From: JACOMY01 sp046233115
Lineage (GTDB): Bacteria; Pseudomonadota; Alphaproteobacteria; Kiloniellales; JACOMY01
Reading direction: 5' to 3'
NCBI GenBank assembly: GCA_046233115.1
Contig: JBJXHM010000013.1
Coordinates: 124,001 to 188,000 of the forward strand
DNA: 64,000 nt
How positions within the stretch are numbered: the first letter of the stretch is position 1; every line of letters begins with the position of its first letter. Shown in pieces: positions 55,251 to 63,809 of this stretch. Below the pieces are notes generated by a model. It had not been told where the DNA came from. It made no database searches and saw only the letters and a program-made list of their open reading frames with translations. A program made the position numbers and the translations under genes.

Positions 55251-56027
55251 TCACACTAAGTCGAAAACCACCTTCCCCAGTTCGCCAAAATCGGCCTCGG
55301 CGCGCTGTCCGGCGACCAGGTAGGCGATGTCGGTGACGACCCCGGTGGTGACCAGATCGCCGGCCTTCAGGCCCAGCCCGCGACCGTTCAGGTGTCCGGC
55401 CAGCCAGACCAGGGTCTCCAGCGGCCCGCCCATGGCACGGATGCCCTCGCCCTTGGAGTGCAGCTTGCCGTCGACCGAGAGGCTGACCGCATGGCGGTTG
55501 AAATCCAGCGCCTGCCAGTCCTGCGTCGCCGGGCCGACGACCATGGCGGTATGGACGGCATTGTCGGCGATCAGCGCGGCAGCGCCGGCCTCGCGCCAGG
55601 CCTCGCCATAAGCCGAGCCGACGATCTCGAAGACCGGATGCAGGCTGGCGACGGCGGCCGCCACTTCTGCCTTGGCGTAGGGCGTCCCGCGCGGCGGCAG
55701 GTCCTTGGCCATGGTGAAGGCATACTCCGGCTCGACCACGAAGAAACGCTGGCTGTCGCCCTTGAGGCTGGCCGGCGAGGGGAAGATGCGGTCGGCCAAC
55801 AAGCGGCCGGTCAACGGTCCGTCCAGCCCCAAGTGCTCCTGCGCGATCTTGCTGGTCGCGGCCACCTTGTAGCCGGCGGTCCGGGCACCCAGCGCCGCCA
55901 CGACGGCGTCCTGCACCGCGTAGGCCGCATCAAGATCGGCAAGCGACAGCTCTTCCGGCAGCGGGGCCGGCGGCAGTGCCGGGTTGCGCGCGGCGATCAG
56001 TGCCTTGGCCAGGTCCTCAGGCTGCAT
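55251..56027 (-). CDS. 2-keto-4-pentenoate hydratase family protein
   Basis: Protein of 258 residues of the FAH-like hydratase/decarboxylase group (MhpD/TesE/XylJ-like), which hydrates 2-hydroxypentadienoates in aromatic meta-cleavage routes. Visible are GYKVAATSKIAQEHLGL near residue 52, the metal-site region FFVVEPEYAFTMAKDLP near 95-110 (Glu-x-Glu), and GDLVTTGVVTDI near the end. It overlaps the 2-dehydropantoate reductase gene by 11 bp, so the two are translationally linked. No other meta-cleavage genes are nearby, so the physiological substrate is uncertain. Confidence 0.87.
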   Translation of the reverse strand: MQPEDLAKALIAARNPALPPAPLPEELSLADLDAAYAVQDAVVAALGARTAGYKVAATSKIAQEHLGLDGPLTGRLLADRIFPSPASLKGDSQRFFVVEPEYAFTMAKDLPPRGTPYAKAEVAAAVASLHPVFEIVGSAYGEAWREAGAAALIADNAVHTAMVVGPATQDWQALDFNRHAVSLSVDGKLHSKGEGIRAMGGPLETLVWLAGHLNGRGLGLKAGDLVTTGVVTDIAYLVAGQRAEADFGELGKVVFDLV

Positions 56028-56946
56028 GCTTGCCTCCCATCTGATAGGGCGTCAGCGCCTGCACCACCGCCTCGGTGGTCGGCACCGCCAACCCATGCTT
56101 CTGCGCCAGGCGCAGGACCGCACCGTTGAGCCAGGGCAGCTCCAACCGGTTGCCGCGCCGGAGATCACCGGCCATGGAGGCCTCCATGCTGTCCGGCAGG
56201 CTGTCCAGGATCTTCAGGTTCTTGGCGGCGGCGTTCTCCGAGAGCGCCACGCCCTCGGCCTGCCCCACCGCGACGGCTTCCTCGGCCAGCCGCTGCAACA
56301 GCGCGGCGCCGCTGGGAGTGCGGCGGATCGGGCCGAGCGGCACCCGGCGGAGCGCGGTAGCGCCTGCCAAGGCCGTCAGCATGACGAACTTGTTCCAGAG
56401 ATCGACGTCGAGGCGATCGCTGATCACCGCATCGAAGCCGGCGGCCGTACCGACGGCGACGAAGGCCTCCAGCCGTTCCCGCTGCTCCGGCACCCGGGCC
56501 CCCAGCGCCAGACGGTGCGCCTTGTTGGCATGGCGGATCACGCCGGGCTTCTCGATGAAGGAGGAGATGTAGGCGATGCCCTGCGCCACCCGCCGGTCGC
56601 CGAGCGACTTGGCGAGTAGGCTGGCGGCCTCCACCCCGTTCTGGAAGGGCACCACCAGCGCCGAGTCGGAGAGGCAGGCGGCCAGCGCCCGACCGCTCTC
56701 CTCCACGTCCCACATCTTGGTGCAGTGCAGGACCAGGTCGCAGTCGGCCAGGCTATCCAGCCGGTCGGAGACCGAGACCCCCTTGAGGTCGAGGTTGCCG
56801 AAGGGGCTTTCGACCTTCAGCCCCTCTTGCGCCAGGGCGGCGCCATGCGCGCCGCGGGCCACGAAATGCAGGCTTTCGCCGGCGGCCATCAGGCGGGCGC
56901 CGAAGTACCCGCCGATGCCGCCAACACCGAGAACGCCGATCTTCAT
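56017..56946 (-). CDS. panE: 2-dehydropantoate 2-reductase family protein
   Basis: NADP-dependent reductase of 309 residues of the ApbA/PanE family. The dinucleotide motif GVLGVGGIGGYFGARL is at the N-terminus. The catalytic-Lys region LHCTKMWDVEESGRAL is near 75 (HCTK), and the C-domain Lys/Asn region has RLDVDLWNKFVMLTALAG near 180-197. PanE makes pantoate for coenzyme A. Many paralogues reduce other 2-keto acids, and the pairing with a hydratase here favours such a role. ATG 56946 is close behind the aminotransferase gene, 5 bp after its stop on the same strand. Confidence 0.85.
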   Translation of the reverse strand: MKIGVLGVGGIGGYFGARLMAAGESLHFVARGAHGAALAQEGLKVESPFGNLDLKGVSVSDRLDSLADCDLVLHCTKMWDVEESGRALAACLSDSALVVPFQNGVEAASLLAKSLGDRRVAQGIAYISSFIEKPGVIRHANKAHRLALGARVPEQRERLEAFVAVGTAAGFDAVISDRLDVDLWNKFVMLTALAGATALRRVPLGPIRRTPSGAALLQRLAEEAVAVGQAEGVALSENAAAKNLKILDSLPDSMEASMAGDLRRGNRLELPWLNGAVLRLAQKHGLAVPTTEAVVQALTPYQMGGKHAA

Positions 56947-56951
56947 GGCGC

Positions 56952-58157
56952 TCAGTCGCTCAGCGCTTCACAGGCCCGCTCGATCCGAGCGCAGGCCTTC
57001 TCCAGCGCCTCGGTCGAGGTCGCATAGGAGATGCGGAAGTGCGGGGCGAGCCCGAAGGCCGAGCCCTGGACCACGGCCACCCCTTCGCTCTCCAGCAGGT
57101 AGGTGACGAAGTCTTCATCGGTCTCGATCACCTTGCCCTCCGGCGTCTTCCGGCCGATCGTCCCGGCACAGGAGGGGAAGACGTAGAAGGCGCCTTCCGG
57201 CGTCGGGCAGTGCAGGCCCTTGCACTTGTTCAGCGCGGCCACCACCAGATCGCGGCGCGCCTTGAAGACCTCGTTGTGCGCGGCGATGAAGTCCTGGGTG
57301 CCGTTCAGCGCCTCGACCGCGGCGGCCTGGCTGATCGAGCTGGGGTTCGAGGTCGACTGGCTCTGGATCGTCGCCATCGCCTTGATCAAGGCCTTGGGAC
57401 CGCCGGCGAAGCCGATGCGCCAGCCGGTCATGCAGTAGGCCTTGGAGACGCCGTTCACCGTCAGGGTGCGGTCCTTCAGGTCCGGTGCCACCTCGGCGAT
57501 GGTCGCGAACGTGAAGTCGTCGTAGACCAGATGCTCGTACATGTCGTCGGTCATCACCCAGACCTGGGGATGGGCACGCAGCACGTCGGCCAGCGCCTCC
57601 AGCTCGGCGGCCGTGTAGGCGGAGCCGGTCGGGTTGGAGGGGCTGTTCAGGATCAGCCACTTGGTCTTCGGCGTGATCGCCTGCTCCAGCGCCTCGGGCA
57701 GCAGCTTGAAGCCGGTGTTGGCCGAGCAGGCCACGCTCACCGGCTCGCCTTCGGCCAGGGAGACCATCTCCGGATAGCTGACCCAGTAGGGGGCCGGAAC
57801 CACCACCTCGTCACCGGGGTTCAGGGTGGCCATCAGGGCATTGTAGAGCACCTGCTTGCCGCCGGTCCCGACGGTGATCTCGTCGAGCGCGTAGTCCAGA
57901 CCGTTGTCGCGCTTGAACTTGGCCTGGATCGCCTGCTTCAGCGCCGGGGTGCCGTCGACCGCAGTGTACTTGGTGTCGCCGCCCTGGATCGCGGCGACCG
58001 CAGCGGCCTTCACGTTGTCCGGGGTATCGAAGTCGGGCTCACCGGCGCCGAGGCCGATGACGTCGCGGCCCGCGGCCTTCAGCTCGCGCGCCTTGGTGGT
58101 GACCGCGATGGTCGCCGAGGGTTTGATTCGGCCGAGCCGTTGGGCAAGCACGGACAT
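56952..58157 (-). CDS. Class I pyridoxal-phosphate aminotransferase (aspartate transaminase type)
   Basis: Protein of 401 residues. The PLP lysine is Lys239 in NGVSKAYCMTGWRIGF. Other family residues are Asn175 (NSPSNPTG) and Arg247 after the lysine. The N-terminal SATIAVTTKARELKAAGRDVIGLGAGEPDFDTP is typical of the alphaproteobacterial aspartate/prephenate aminotransferase group (AatA-like). It moves amino groups between aspartate and 2-oxoglutarate or related acids. ATG 58157 is preceded by AAGGG; the longer frame is not protein-like. First gene of a run with panE and the hydratase. Confidence 0.92.
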   Translation of the reverse strand: MSVLAQRLGRIKPSATIAVTTKARELKAAGRDVIGLGAGEPDFDTPDNVKAAAVAAIQGGDTKYTAVDGTPALKQAIQAKFKRDNGLDYALDEITVGTGGKQVLYNALMATLNPGDEVVVPAPYWVSYPEMVSLAEGEPVSVACSANTGFKLLPEALEQAITPKTKWLILNSPSNPTGSAYTAAELEALADVLRAHPQVWVMTDDMYEHLVYDDFTFATIAEVAPDLKDRTLTVNGVSKAYCMTGWRIGFAGGPKALIKAMATIQSQSTSNPSSISQAAAVEALNGTQDFIAAHNEVFKARRDLVVAALNKCKGLHCPTPEGAFYVFPSCAGTIGRKTPEGKVIETDEDFVTYLLESEGVAVVQGSAFGLAPHFRISYATSTEALEKACARIERACEALSD

Positions 58158-58325
58158 GACAGCCCTTTCCCTTATCTTGAAGCAGCGGCGACACGCTACT
58201 CCGGGCGGTACCCTGCTGCAATGCACAGAAACCTGGACCGAGCCCTCGCCAGAGTGCAGGGCTGCCTTCCTTTCGACCCAAGCATGGCGCAGAACCTGGG
58301 GCAGGAAACGGCGAGAGGGGCTTCC

Positions 58326-59432
58326 ATGCAGCAGGACGCAGCGGTGACGAGGACTGTCAGTGACCGCCTGCGCGGCCTCTACAGCCGGCTGCTCTCGATC
58401 GCCTTGCTGCTCCTCTTGGCGCTGGGGCTCTTGGGCTGGCTCGGCGGTCTGCTGCCGGCCCTGGACGTGATCAACCACTTCCGGCCATGGCTGCTGCTGG
58501 CGAGCCTGACGGCCTTGCCGGCGCTCTGGCCGGCCGAGCGTGGCTGGCGCCTGCCGCTGGCGGGCGTCGCTGCCGTGGCCCTGCTGCTACAGGCCCCCTT
58601 CGTGCTGCCGACGGCCCTGGCGTCGGGAACCAGGCAAGCGGAAGCGTCCGACGACCAGTCCGGCGACCAGTCCGGCGATCAGACTGGCGACCAGACTGGC
58701 GACCAGTCCGGGCGCGAGCTCACCCTGGTCACTCTCAACCTGCGCTACGCCAACCATGATGCGGACCCGGCTGCCCGCTTCCTGGAGGCCACCAGGCCGG
58801 ACCTGGTTTTCCTGCAGGAGGTCTCGCCCCTGCATCTGGCCAGCCTCCGCGACCGCCTGGCGGAAAGCCTTCCCTACGGCCTGCACTGTGTCGAGCGGCG
58901 CTTCTGCAACCTGGCGATCCTCTCGCGCTTCCCCTTGGCGGCTGCCCGGGCGAGCTATCTGGGCTGGCGGCCGGTGCCGCCGCCACCGTTGCCGCCGGCG
59001 CTGCCCTGGCAGCGGGTCGAGCAGGAGCTACCGTCCGAGTCGGCGGCGGCCTCCGGCCTGCAGGCACGCGCCCTCCTGCCTGACGGTGACAACCTCCAGC
59101 TCTTCACCGTCCACCTCTCCTGGCCGATCCCGGCTGAGCACCAGCGCGGCCAGTTCCGCTGGATCGCCCGGCAATTGGAGAGATTGCCTCCGGGGCCGAC
59201 CCTCCTGGCCGGGGACTTCAACTCGACGCCCTGGTCCTACGGGCTGACCGGGTTCGATGCTCTGGTGCCGCTGACGCGCGCGACCCAAGGTCTCTTCTCC
59301 TTTCCGGCCGGACTGCCGCTGCTGCCGATCGACCAGGTCTATGCCAGCGACGACATCGCCGTCGAAGCGATCGACCGCGGCCCCGCCGTCGGCAGCGACC
59401 ACTATCCGGTCGTGGTGCGCCTGCGGCTCTAA
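58326..59432 (+). CDS. Membrane-anchored endonuclease/exonuclease/phosphatase family protein
   Basis: Protein of 368 residues. Three hydrophobic segments (about 22-45, 55-67, 75-97) precede a linker of five DQSG/DQTG repeats (110-129) and a C-terminal EEP domain facing the outside. Catalytic landmarks are VTLNLRYAN, FLQEVSPL (Glu), LAGDFNSTPWS (Asp/Asn) and the final GSDHYPVVV (Asp-His). Family members cleave phosphodiester bonds in DNA, lipids or inositides; here the substrate is unknown. ATG 58326 with GAGGGG 5 nt upstream is preferred to ATG 58221. Convergent with the HdeA-like gene. Confidence 0.85.
   Translation: MQQDAAVTRTVSDRLRGLYSRLLSIALLLLLALGLLGWLGGLLPALDVINHFRPWLLLASLTALPALWPAERGWRLPLAGVAAVALLLQAPFVLPTALASGTRQAEASDDQSGDQSGDQTGDQTGDQSGRELTLVTLNLRYANHDADPAARFLEATRPDLVFLQEVSPLHLASLRDRLAESLPYGLHCVERRFCNLAILSRFPLAAARASYLGWRPVPPPPLPPALPWQRVEQELPSESAAASGLQARALLPDGDNLQLFTVHLSWPIPAEHQRGQFRWIARQLERLPPGPTLLAGDFNSTPWSYGLTGFDALVPLTRATQGLFSFPAGLPLLPIDQVYASDDIAVEAIDRGPAVGSDHYPVVVRLRL
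58653..58712 (+). repeat. 12-bp minisatellite (5 units) coding a DQ[ST]G linker
   Basis: Five in-frame copies of GACCAG(T/A)C(C/T)GGC within the EEP gene. They encode DQSG, DQSG, DQTG, DQTG, DQSG between the membrane part and the catalytic domain. Confidence 0.9.
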
Positions 59433-59454
59433 GCGCCCCCGCCAGTTGCGAACT

Positions 59455-59790
59455 CTATTCCGGCTTTGGCGGCCGAACGTGGTCGGGCAAGGCGTCGATG
59501 ATCTCGGTAACCCTGGCTTCGGGCGCGACCTGGCAGAGCTCGCGGAAGGCATCGAACCAGAGGTTGGCCTCGTCCAGGTCGAAGGGCGCCCCGGTCTCGC
59601 CCATGGCATAACCGACGGAGAGCCCGATCAGGGTGGTCTGGATCGTATCCGGGCTGATCTTCCCGACCTGGGTGCAGGTCAGGCTTTCCAGGTTCAGGCC
59701 CTGGCCCGCCGCCGGCTCGGCAAAAAGCAGGAGGAGAGAGAGCGGCGGGATCGCCATGAACCCGCTCGCGATGGACAACACTCTTGCCAT
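59455..59790 (-). CDS. Small secreted HdeA/HdeB-like protein
   Basis: Predicted protein of 111 residues with a signal peptide (about 1-30, PAAG-Q). The mature part has two cysteines, Cys39 (LTCTQV) and Cys86 (ELCQVAP), separated by a helical stretch with GLSVGYAMGE. This is the size and cysteine layout of HdeA/HdeB periplasmic acid chaperones, but identity is low, so the call is tentative. ATG 59790 has AAGGA 8 nt upstream. Convergent with the EEP-family gene. Confidence 0.6.
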   Translation of the reverse strand: MARVLSIASGFMAIPPLSLLLLFAEPAAGQGLNLESLTCTQVGKISPDTIQTTLIGLSVGYAMGETGAPFDLDEANLWFDAFRELCQVAPEARVTEIIDALPDHVRPPKPE

Positions 59791-59927
59791 TGATGGAGTC
59801 CTTTTTCACCACACTTACCGTCAGTAGAATCCGTCGCCGAAAATTGGCAAAATCATGCAAAAAAAGGCATTTCCTCCGCACGTCTATCATTGAGGGTGGG
59901 CGCATCACTCCGTAAGCTATCCGAGTC

Positions 59928-61007
59928 ATGGTAGGAAATCTGACCGACCCTGTCCCGTCTTGGCACATCGATGCGACGGATGGCCGAGCCGGCCGGGGCT
60001 TCGAAACTTGGGCCAACTACGCACGCCCGCTCTATGACGCGCGCGCACCTGGCGGCGCGGAGCATTTTACTGCGCGCGCCACGGGCTACCTGCTGGACCA
60101 GTTGATCTTCATCCACTCGCGCGTCGATCCGATGGAGGTGGTGCGCTCTCGCCGTCACCTCGACAACGAGCCCACGCAGTACCTGGTCATCAACATCTTT
60201 CGGAGCGGTGGCTTCACTGGACTGATCGACGATCTGCCCATCACCAAGCATCCCAACGACGTGGTGCTGCAGGATGCGTCGCGCCCCTTGCGCGCCGTCT
60301 GCACCCGCTCCGACGTCCTGGGGGTCATCGTCCCCTTCCGGGTCCTGGGCTTCGATCCCTCCAAGCATCGCCCCTACTTCTCGCTGCCGGCGGAATCGAG
60401 CAAGGGCCGCGTGCTGGCCAGCGTGACCCAGGACATTTTCGACCGCCTTCCCTCCATCACCCGCGAGGAGGGCCCGGCGATCGCATCGGGCTATGCCGGC
60501 ATGCTGCGCGGTATTTTCCTGGACCGCACGGAGGGGGAAGACGACCACCGCAGCATGCGCCATGCCGTGCGCTCGGCCATGATCTCCTTCATGGACAAGC
60601 ACCTGAGCGACCCCGACCTAGGCGCCGATCTGCTGTGCAAGACCTTCGGCCTGTCCCGCGCCTCGCTCTACCGGCTGTTCCAGAGCCAGGGCGGCGTCAG
60701 CCATATGATCCAGCAACGCCGACTCTACCGCTGTTTCAACGAACTGGCCCAGCGCGACCGTCAGACCACGGTGCGCAGCGTCGCCGAGCGCTATGGCTTC
60801 CACAACCCCAGCCACTTCACCAAGGTCTTCAAGACCCTCTTTTACGTATCCCCCTCCGAGATCGGAGAGATGGCGGAAGTGAGCAACGCACCGATAGCCT
60901 CCGCCGCCTCGGCCCTGCAGCGGCCGATCATGCACGACTGGCTTTACCGGACCTGCGGTTTCACCAAGCGCGCCTCCTCCTCCGAATTCTACAGCGCCGC
61001 GGAGTAG
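59928..61007 (+). CDS. AraC family transcriptional regulator
   Basis: Regulator of 359 residues. The C-terminal AraC HTH domain is clear: DLGADLLCKTFGLSRASLYRLFQ and SVAERYGFHNPSHFTKVFKTLFYVSPSEI at about 225-325. The N-terminal 200 residues form a ligand or dimer domain like AraC_binding_2 (RRHLDNEPTQYLVINIFRSGGFTG). The last 35 residues extend beyond the HTH. ATG 59928 is the first in frame. It is divergent from the HdeA-like gene with 137 bp between them, so that gene is a possible target. Confidence 0.88.
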   Translation: MVGNLTDPVPSWHIDATDGRAGRGFETWANYARPLYDARAPGGAEHFTARATGYLLDQLIFIHSRVDPMEVVRSRRHLDNEPTQYLVINIFRSGGFTGLIDDLPITKHPNDVVLQDASRPLRAVCTRSDVLGVIVPFRVLGFDPSKHRPYFSLPAESSKGRVLASVTQDIFDRLPSITREEGPAIASGYAGMLRGIFLDRTEGEDDHRSMRHAVRSAMISFMDKHLSDPDLGADLLCKTFGLSRASLYRLFQSQGGVSHMIQQRRLYRCFNELAQRDRQTTVRSVAERYGFHNPSHFTKVFKTLFYVSPSEIGEMAEVSNAPIASAASALQRPIMHDWLYRTCGFTKRASSSEFYSAAE

Positions 61008-61064
61008 TTGCCTGGGTGGAGGGGCGTCGGCCGGACCGCTGCGGCCCAGCCGTCGCCGACGCTG

Positions 61065-61250
61065 TTACCTGTCTCTCACTCGCTGCTTCGACCGCTTCCG
61101 ATCGGTTAGCGAGCGCTGCAGCTCGCGGGCCTGGCCCTCGTCCCAATAGTGCCGTCCGAAGGCGTCGCGGGCCATGCTCTGAGCGAAACGAGCCCGTCTT
61201 TCCCCTCGCTCGTCCCGGCAGATCTTTCGATCCGGTTCCTTCTGCGTCAT
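61065..61250 (-). CDS. Small basic protein of unknown function
   Basis: Open frame of 61 residues, rich in Arg/Lys/Glu (MTQKEPDRKICRDERGE...), predicted to be helical and soluble. It has no signal peptide or known motif. Support comes from a strong ribosome site (AGGAGG, 5 nt before ATG 61250) and codon use like its neighbours. No family recognised; expression is unproven. Confidence 0.5.
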   Translation of the reverse strand: MTQKEPDRKICRDERGERRARFAQSMARDAFGRHYWDEGQARELQRSLTDRKRSKQRVRDR

Positions 61251-61565
61251 CGCCACCTCCTCTCGCTTGCGCAGAGGCCGGCCGACCCTGAACGACGAAC
61301 AAGATCCTCATGGCAGGCGGGTTCGCCCGCCAGGTGCCTTGCCCAGGTCGGACCGGCGCAGACCGGACAGCGACCCGACCTTCAGGCAAAGGAAGGGCGT
61401 CGTCCGGAGGCGCGAGCGATGGTTGGGGGTGACGCTGATCGTCAGAAGAGGACGGGTGGCGACATCGGCAAGATTTAGCCTTTGCGCCGGATGACGTCAA
61501 TCTTACCCCCTGCGCCCGCGTGCCTTGTGCTAGCGTCCGGTAAGACGCAAGGAGATCTGGAGCCC
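61251..61565. other. Intergenic region
   Basis: No gene or clear structure beyond the ribosome site of the small gene on the left. It must contain the promoters of the 61-residue gene (minus) and of the membrane protein gene (plus). Confidence 0.45.
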
Positions 61566-62945
61566 ATGTCGCGAGAGCTGAGACAGGGTGTCGTCGCGCT
61601 GGAGACCATGACCACGGCTGCCCTGGGCGTGCTCGCGGTGGCAAGCGGCGTCTATACCTACATCGGCGTGCGCGGACTGCTGGACGGCGTCGGCATGCTG
61701 ACCTTCGGGGCGGCGGTGGTCTATTCCGGCGCGGTCTCGGTCGGCATCTTCATCTTCTGGGCCTACATCCTGAAGTTCCTGCCGCAGATGCGCAGCGGCG
61801 CGACCCGGCTGGCACTGGTCGGGGCCATGCTGGTCGGCTGCGGCGCCATCGTCGCCATGTCGAGCTGGCTGAACGCGGCAGCGCTGGCCGGTGCCGCCTC
61901 GGTCGAGCAGCACATGGCAGTCACGGTCGTCGACTATCAGGAACGCCTGGAGCAGGCGCACGAGACCGCGCTGGCCGCGCAGTCGCTGCTGCCCGATATC
62001 CGCATCGCCCAGCAGCGCTTTGCCCAGCTCTCCGAGCGCGAGCAGGCCGAGGGCGCGCTCACCGGTTCCTCCGGCCGCGGGACGGTGGCACAGTACCTGG
62101 CGCAGATGGCCCAGCAGTTGCAGGATCTCGGCGACCAGATCGAGGCCACGCGCGGACCGGTACAGAACCTCTTCGCCGAGGGTGGCCGGCGGCTGGACGC
62201 CATGCGGGCGATCGTCGGCGGCACCCAGAACATCGGCGAGCGTACCGTGCTCTTCGCCGACCAGTCGGTGGCACTGGCCGGCGTCATCGCCTCGCTGACC
62301 CAGGCCTCGATCGCACCGGCCGTGCGCCGTCAGGCGGAGGATCTCTCGCGCTCCTTCATCATGCCGGCGGTCACCGGCCTCAGTGCCGACCTGCGCGACC
62401 GCCAGAGTCAGGTGCTGGACGAGGTACGCGCCACGGTGGACGAGACCTCGGCCGCGCTGGCCGCCGCCGCCGACGAGATCCTGGCCCGGCCGCCGGTGCA
62501 GCCGCTACGCTTCGCGCCGCTCTCGCCGGCCGAGGCGGTGCTGCTCTACGCTGCCGACTTCGTGCCCTCCTGGGCCGGCGCGATCGCCATTGACCTGCTG
62601 CCCGGCGTGCTGGTGCTGATCCTGATGGTGGTGCATTCCTCGATCCGACGGCAGGAAACCCACCTGGCCCACGACGAGGCCATGAGCCTGCGCGACCTGC
62701 AGGCGGCGCTGGAGGCCTGGTCACGGCTCTCCCGCGCGGCGCAGGCGAGCGATCTGAATCTGCCCCGGCAAGCCGCTGCGGCCTACGAACCGCCACCCCA
62801 GGCGGCCGAGCCGCCGCCGCAAGCGCCGCCGCAAGCACCGCCCCAAGCACCGGCCGTACCGGAGTGGAACGAGCCGCCGCCGCCCGCCGATAGCGCCGAG
62901 GTCGAGAACCTGGACGAGAGCCGCGCCCGGCGCGGTGCAGTCTAG
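61566..62945 (+). CDS. Membrane protein with coiled-coil and proline-rich tail, unknown function
   Basis: Protein of 459 residues. Three N-terminal hydrophobic segments (about 15-35, 43-69, 82-102) are followed by a long Gln/Glu/Ala-rich helical region (110-320) likely to be coiled coil. A further membrane segment (about 336-357, AIAIDLLPGVLVLILMVV) and a cytoplasmic Pro/Gln-rich tail (PPPQAAEPPPQAPPQAPP) follow. I do not recognise a family. ATG 61566 is near the hydrophobic part, with GGAG close upstream. The next gene (COG3904) starts 6 bp after its stop, so the two probably act together. Confidence 0.75.
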   Translation: MSRELRQGVVALETMTTAALGVLAVASGVYTYIGVRGLLDGVGMLTFGAAVVYSGAVSVGIFIFWAYILKFLPQMRSGATRLALVGAMLVGCGAIVAMSSWLNAAALAGAASVEQHMAVTVVDYQERLEQAHETALAAQSLLPDIRIAQQRFAQLSEREQAEGALTGSSGRGTVAQYLAQMAQQLQDLGDQIEATRGPVQNLFAEGGRRLDAMRAIVGGTQNIGERTVLFADQSVALAGVIASLTQASIAPAVRRQAEDLSRSFIMPAVTGLSADLRDRQSQVLDEVRATVDETSAALAAAADEILARPPVQPLRFAPLSPAEAVLLYAADFVPSWAGAIAIDLLPGVLVLILMVVHSSIRRQETHLAHDEAMSLRDLQAALEAWSRLSRAAQASDLNLPRQAAAAYEPPPQAAEPPPQAPPQAPPQAPAVPEWNEPPPPADSAEVENLDESRARRGAV

Positions 62946-62951
62946 CCGGCG

Positions 62952-63809
62952 ATGAGCGCGCAAGAGCAGGAGCACGACAGCAAGGAAGGCCGCGCCGGCG
63001 GCCGGGCACTGGGCTGGATCCTGCGCCTATGGGTGCTGCTGGCGCTGGGCATCGTCGTCGCCGATGTGGCCGACAGCGCCAAGGTGGACTGGTTCAGACC
63101 CGACCCGCTGGCCGCCCTGCCGCAACAGCTACCGGGATCGGACCGGCAGGACCTGGCGGCTGTACCGATGCCTTTGCAGCCGGCGGCGCCGGGCGACCAG
63201 CTTCGCCCCTACGATCCCTCCGCCTTCCCGATGCGCCCCGACGCCACCCTGCCGCAGCTTCCCGGCGGCGAGACCCTGGAGCCCAGCCGCGGCGCCATGA
63301 GCTTCCACTGGGCCGACCTGCAGGGCCGGCCCGCGATCCTGGCGCTGGGCAACATCGAGCCCGGCAGCGCGGCGGCGCTGCGCCGCTTCGACCTGCAGCA
63401 CGACGAGCGTGCCGAGGTCCTGGTCCTGCTTTCGGCCGGAGGGCTGGTGCGCGAGGCCCTGACCATGGGCGACTACCTGCGTTCCCGCTCGCTGGAGACC
63501 CTGGTGCCGGAAGGCGGCTACTGCGCCTCGGCCTGCCCGCTGGTGCTGGCGGCCGGCGAGCGGCGGCGGGTGGCGCGCGACGCCTGGATTGGGCTGCACC
63601 AGCCCTATCTGGCCAATGCCGCGGGCCTCAGCCCGGACGTCGCGGTGGCCGACGTGCAGCGGCTGAACTACGAGATCCTGACCCGCCTGGACCACTGGGG
63701 CGTCGATCCCCGGATCTGGACCCATGCCCTGCAGGCCCCGCCGGCCGAGATGTACGTGCTGCTGCCGGAGGAAATGATGGCCTACCGCCTGGCCCACTCG
63801 CTGTTCTGA
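62952..63809 (+). CDS. COG3904-type ClpP-like periplasmic protein
   Basis: Protein of 285 residues with one N-terminal membrane segment (about 22-42), a Pro-rich spacer and then a ClpP/crotonase-like fold. Its strands are VLVLLSAGGLVREALTMGDYL and GGYCASACPLVLAAGERRRV. The Ser in CASACP (about 193) sits where ClpP-like serines lie, and the following IGLHQPY may supply the His. Function in the family is unproven; a protease role is inference. It lies 6 bp after the coiled-coil membrane protein gene and overlaps the ogt start by one base (TGATG). Confidence 0.78.
   Translation: MSAQEQEHDSKEGRAGGRALGWILRLWVLLALGIVVADVADSAKVDWFRPDPLAALPQQLPGSDRQDLAAVPMPLQPAAPGDQLRPYDPSAFPMRPDATLPQLPGGETLEPSRGAMSFHWADLQGRPAILALGNIEPGSAAALRRFDLQHDERAEVLVLLSAGGLVREALTMGDYLRSRSLETLVPEGGYCASACPLVLAAGERRRVARDAWIGLHQPYLANAAGLSPDVAVADVQRLNYEILTRLDHWGVDPRIWTHALQAPPAEMYVLLPEEMMAYRLAHSLF

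Noticed and set aside
57039..58325. N-terminal extension of the EEP-family frame by over 400 codons
   Set aside because: This part is antisense to the aminotransferase gene, lacks protein features, and a good ribosome site precedes ATG 58326.
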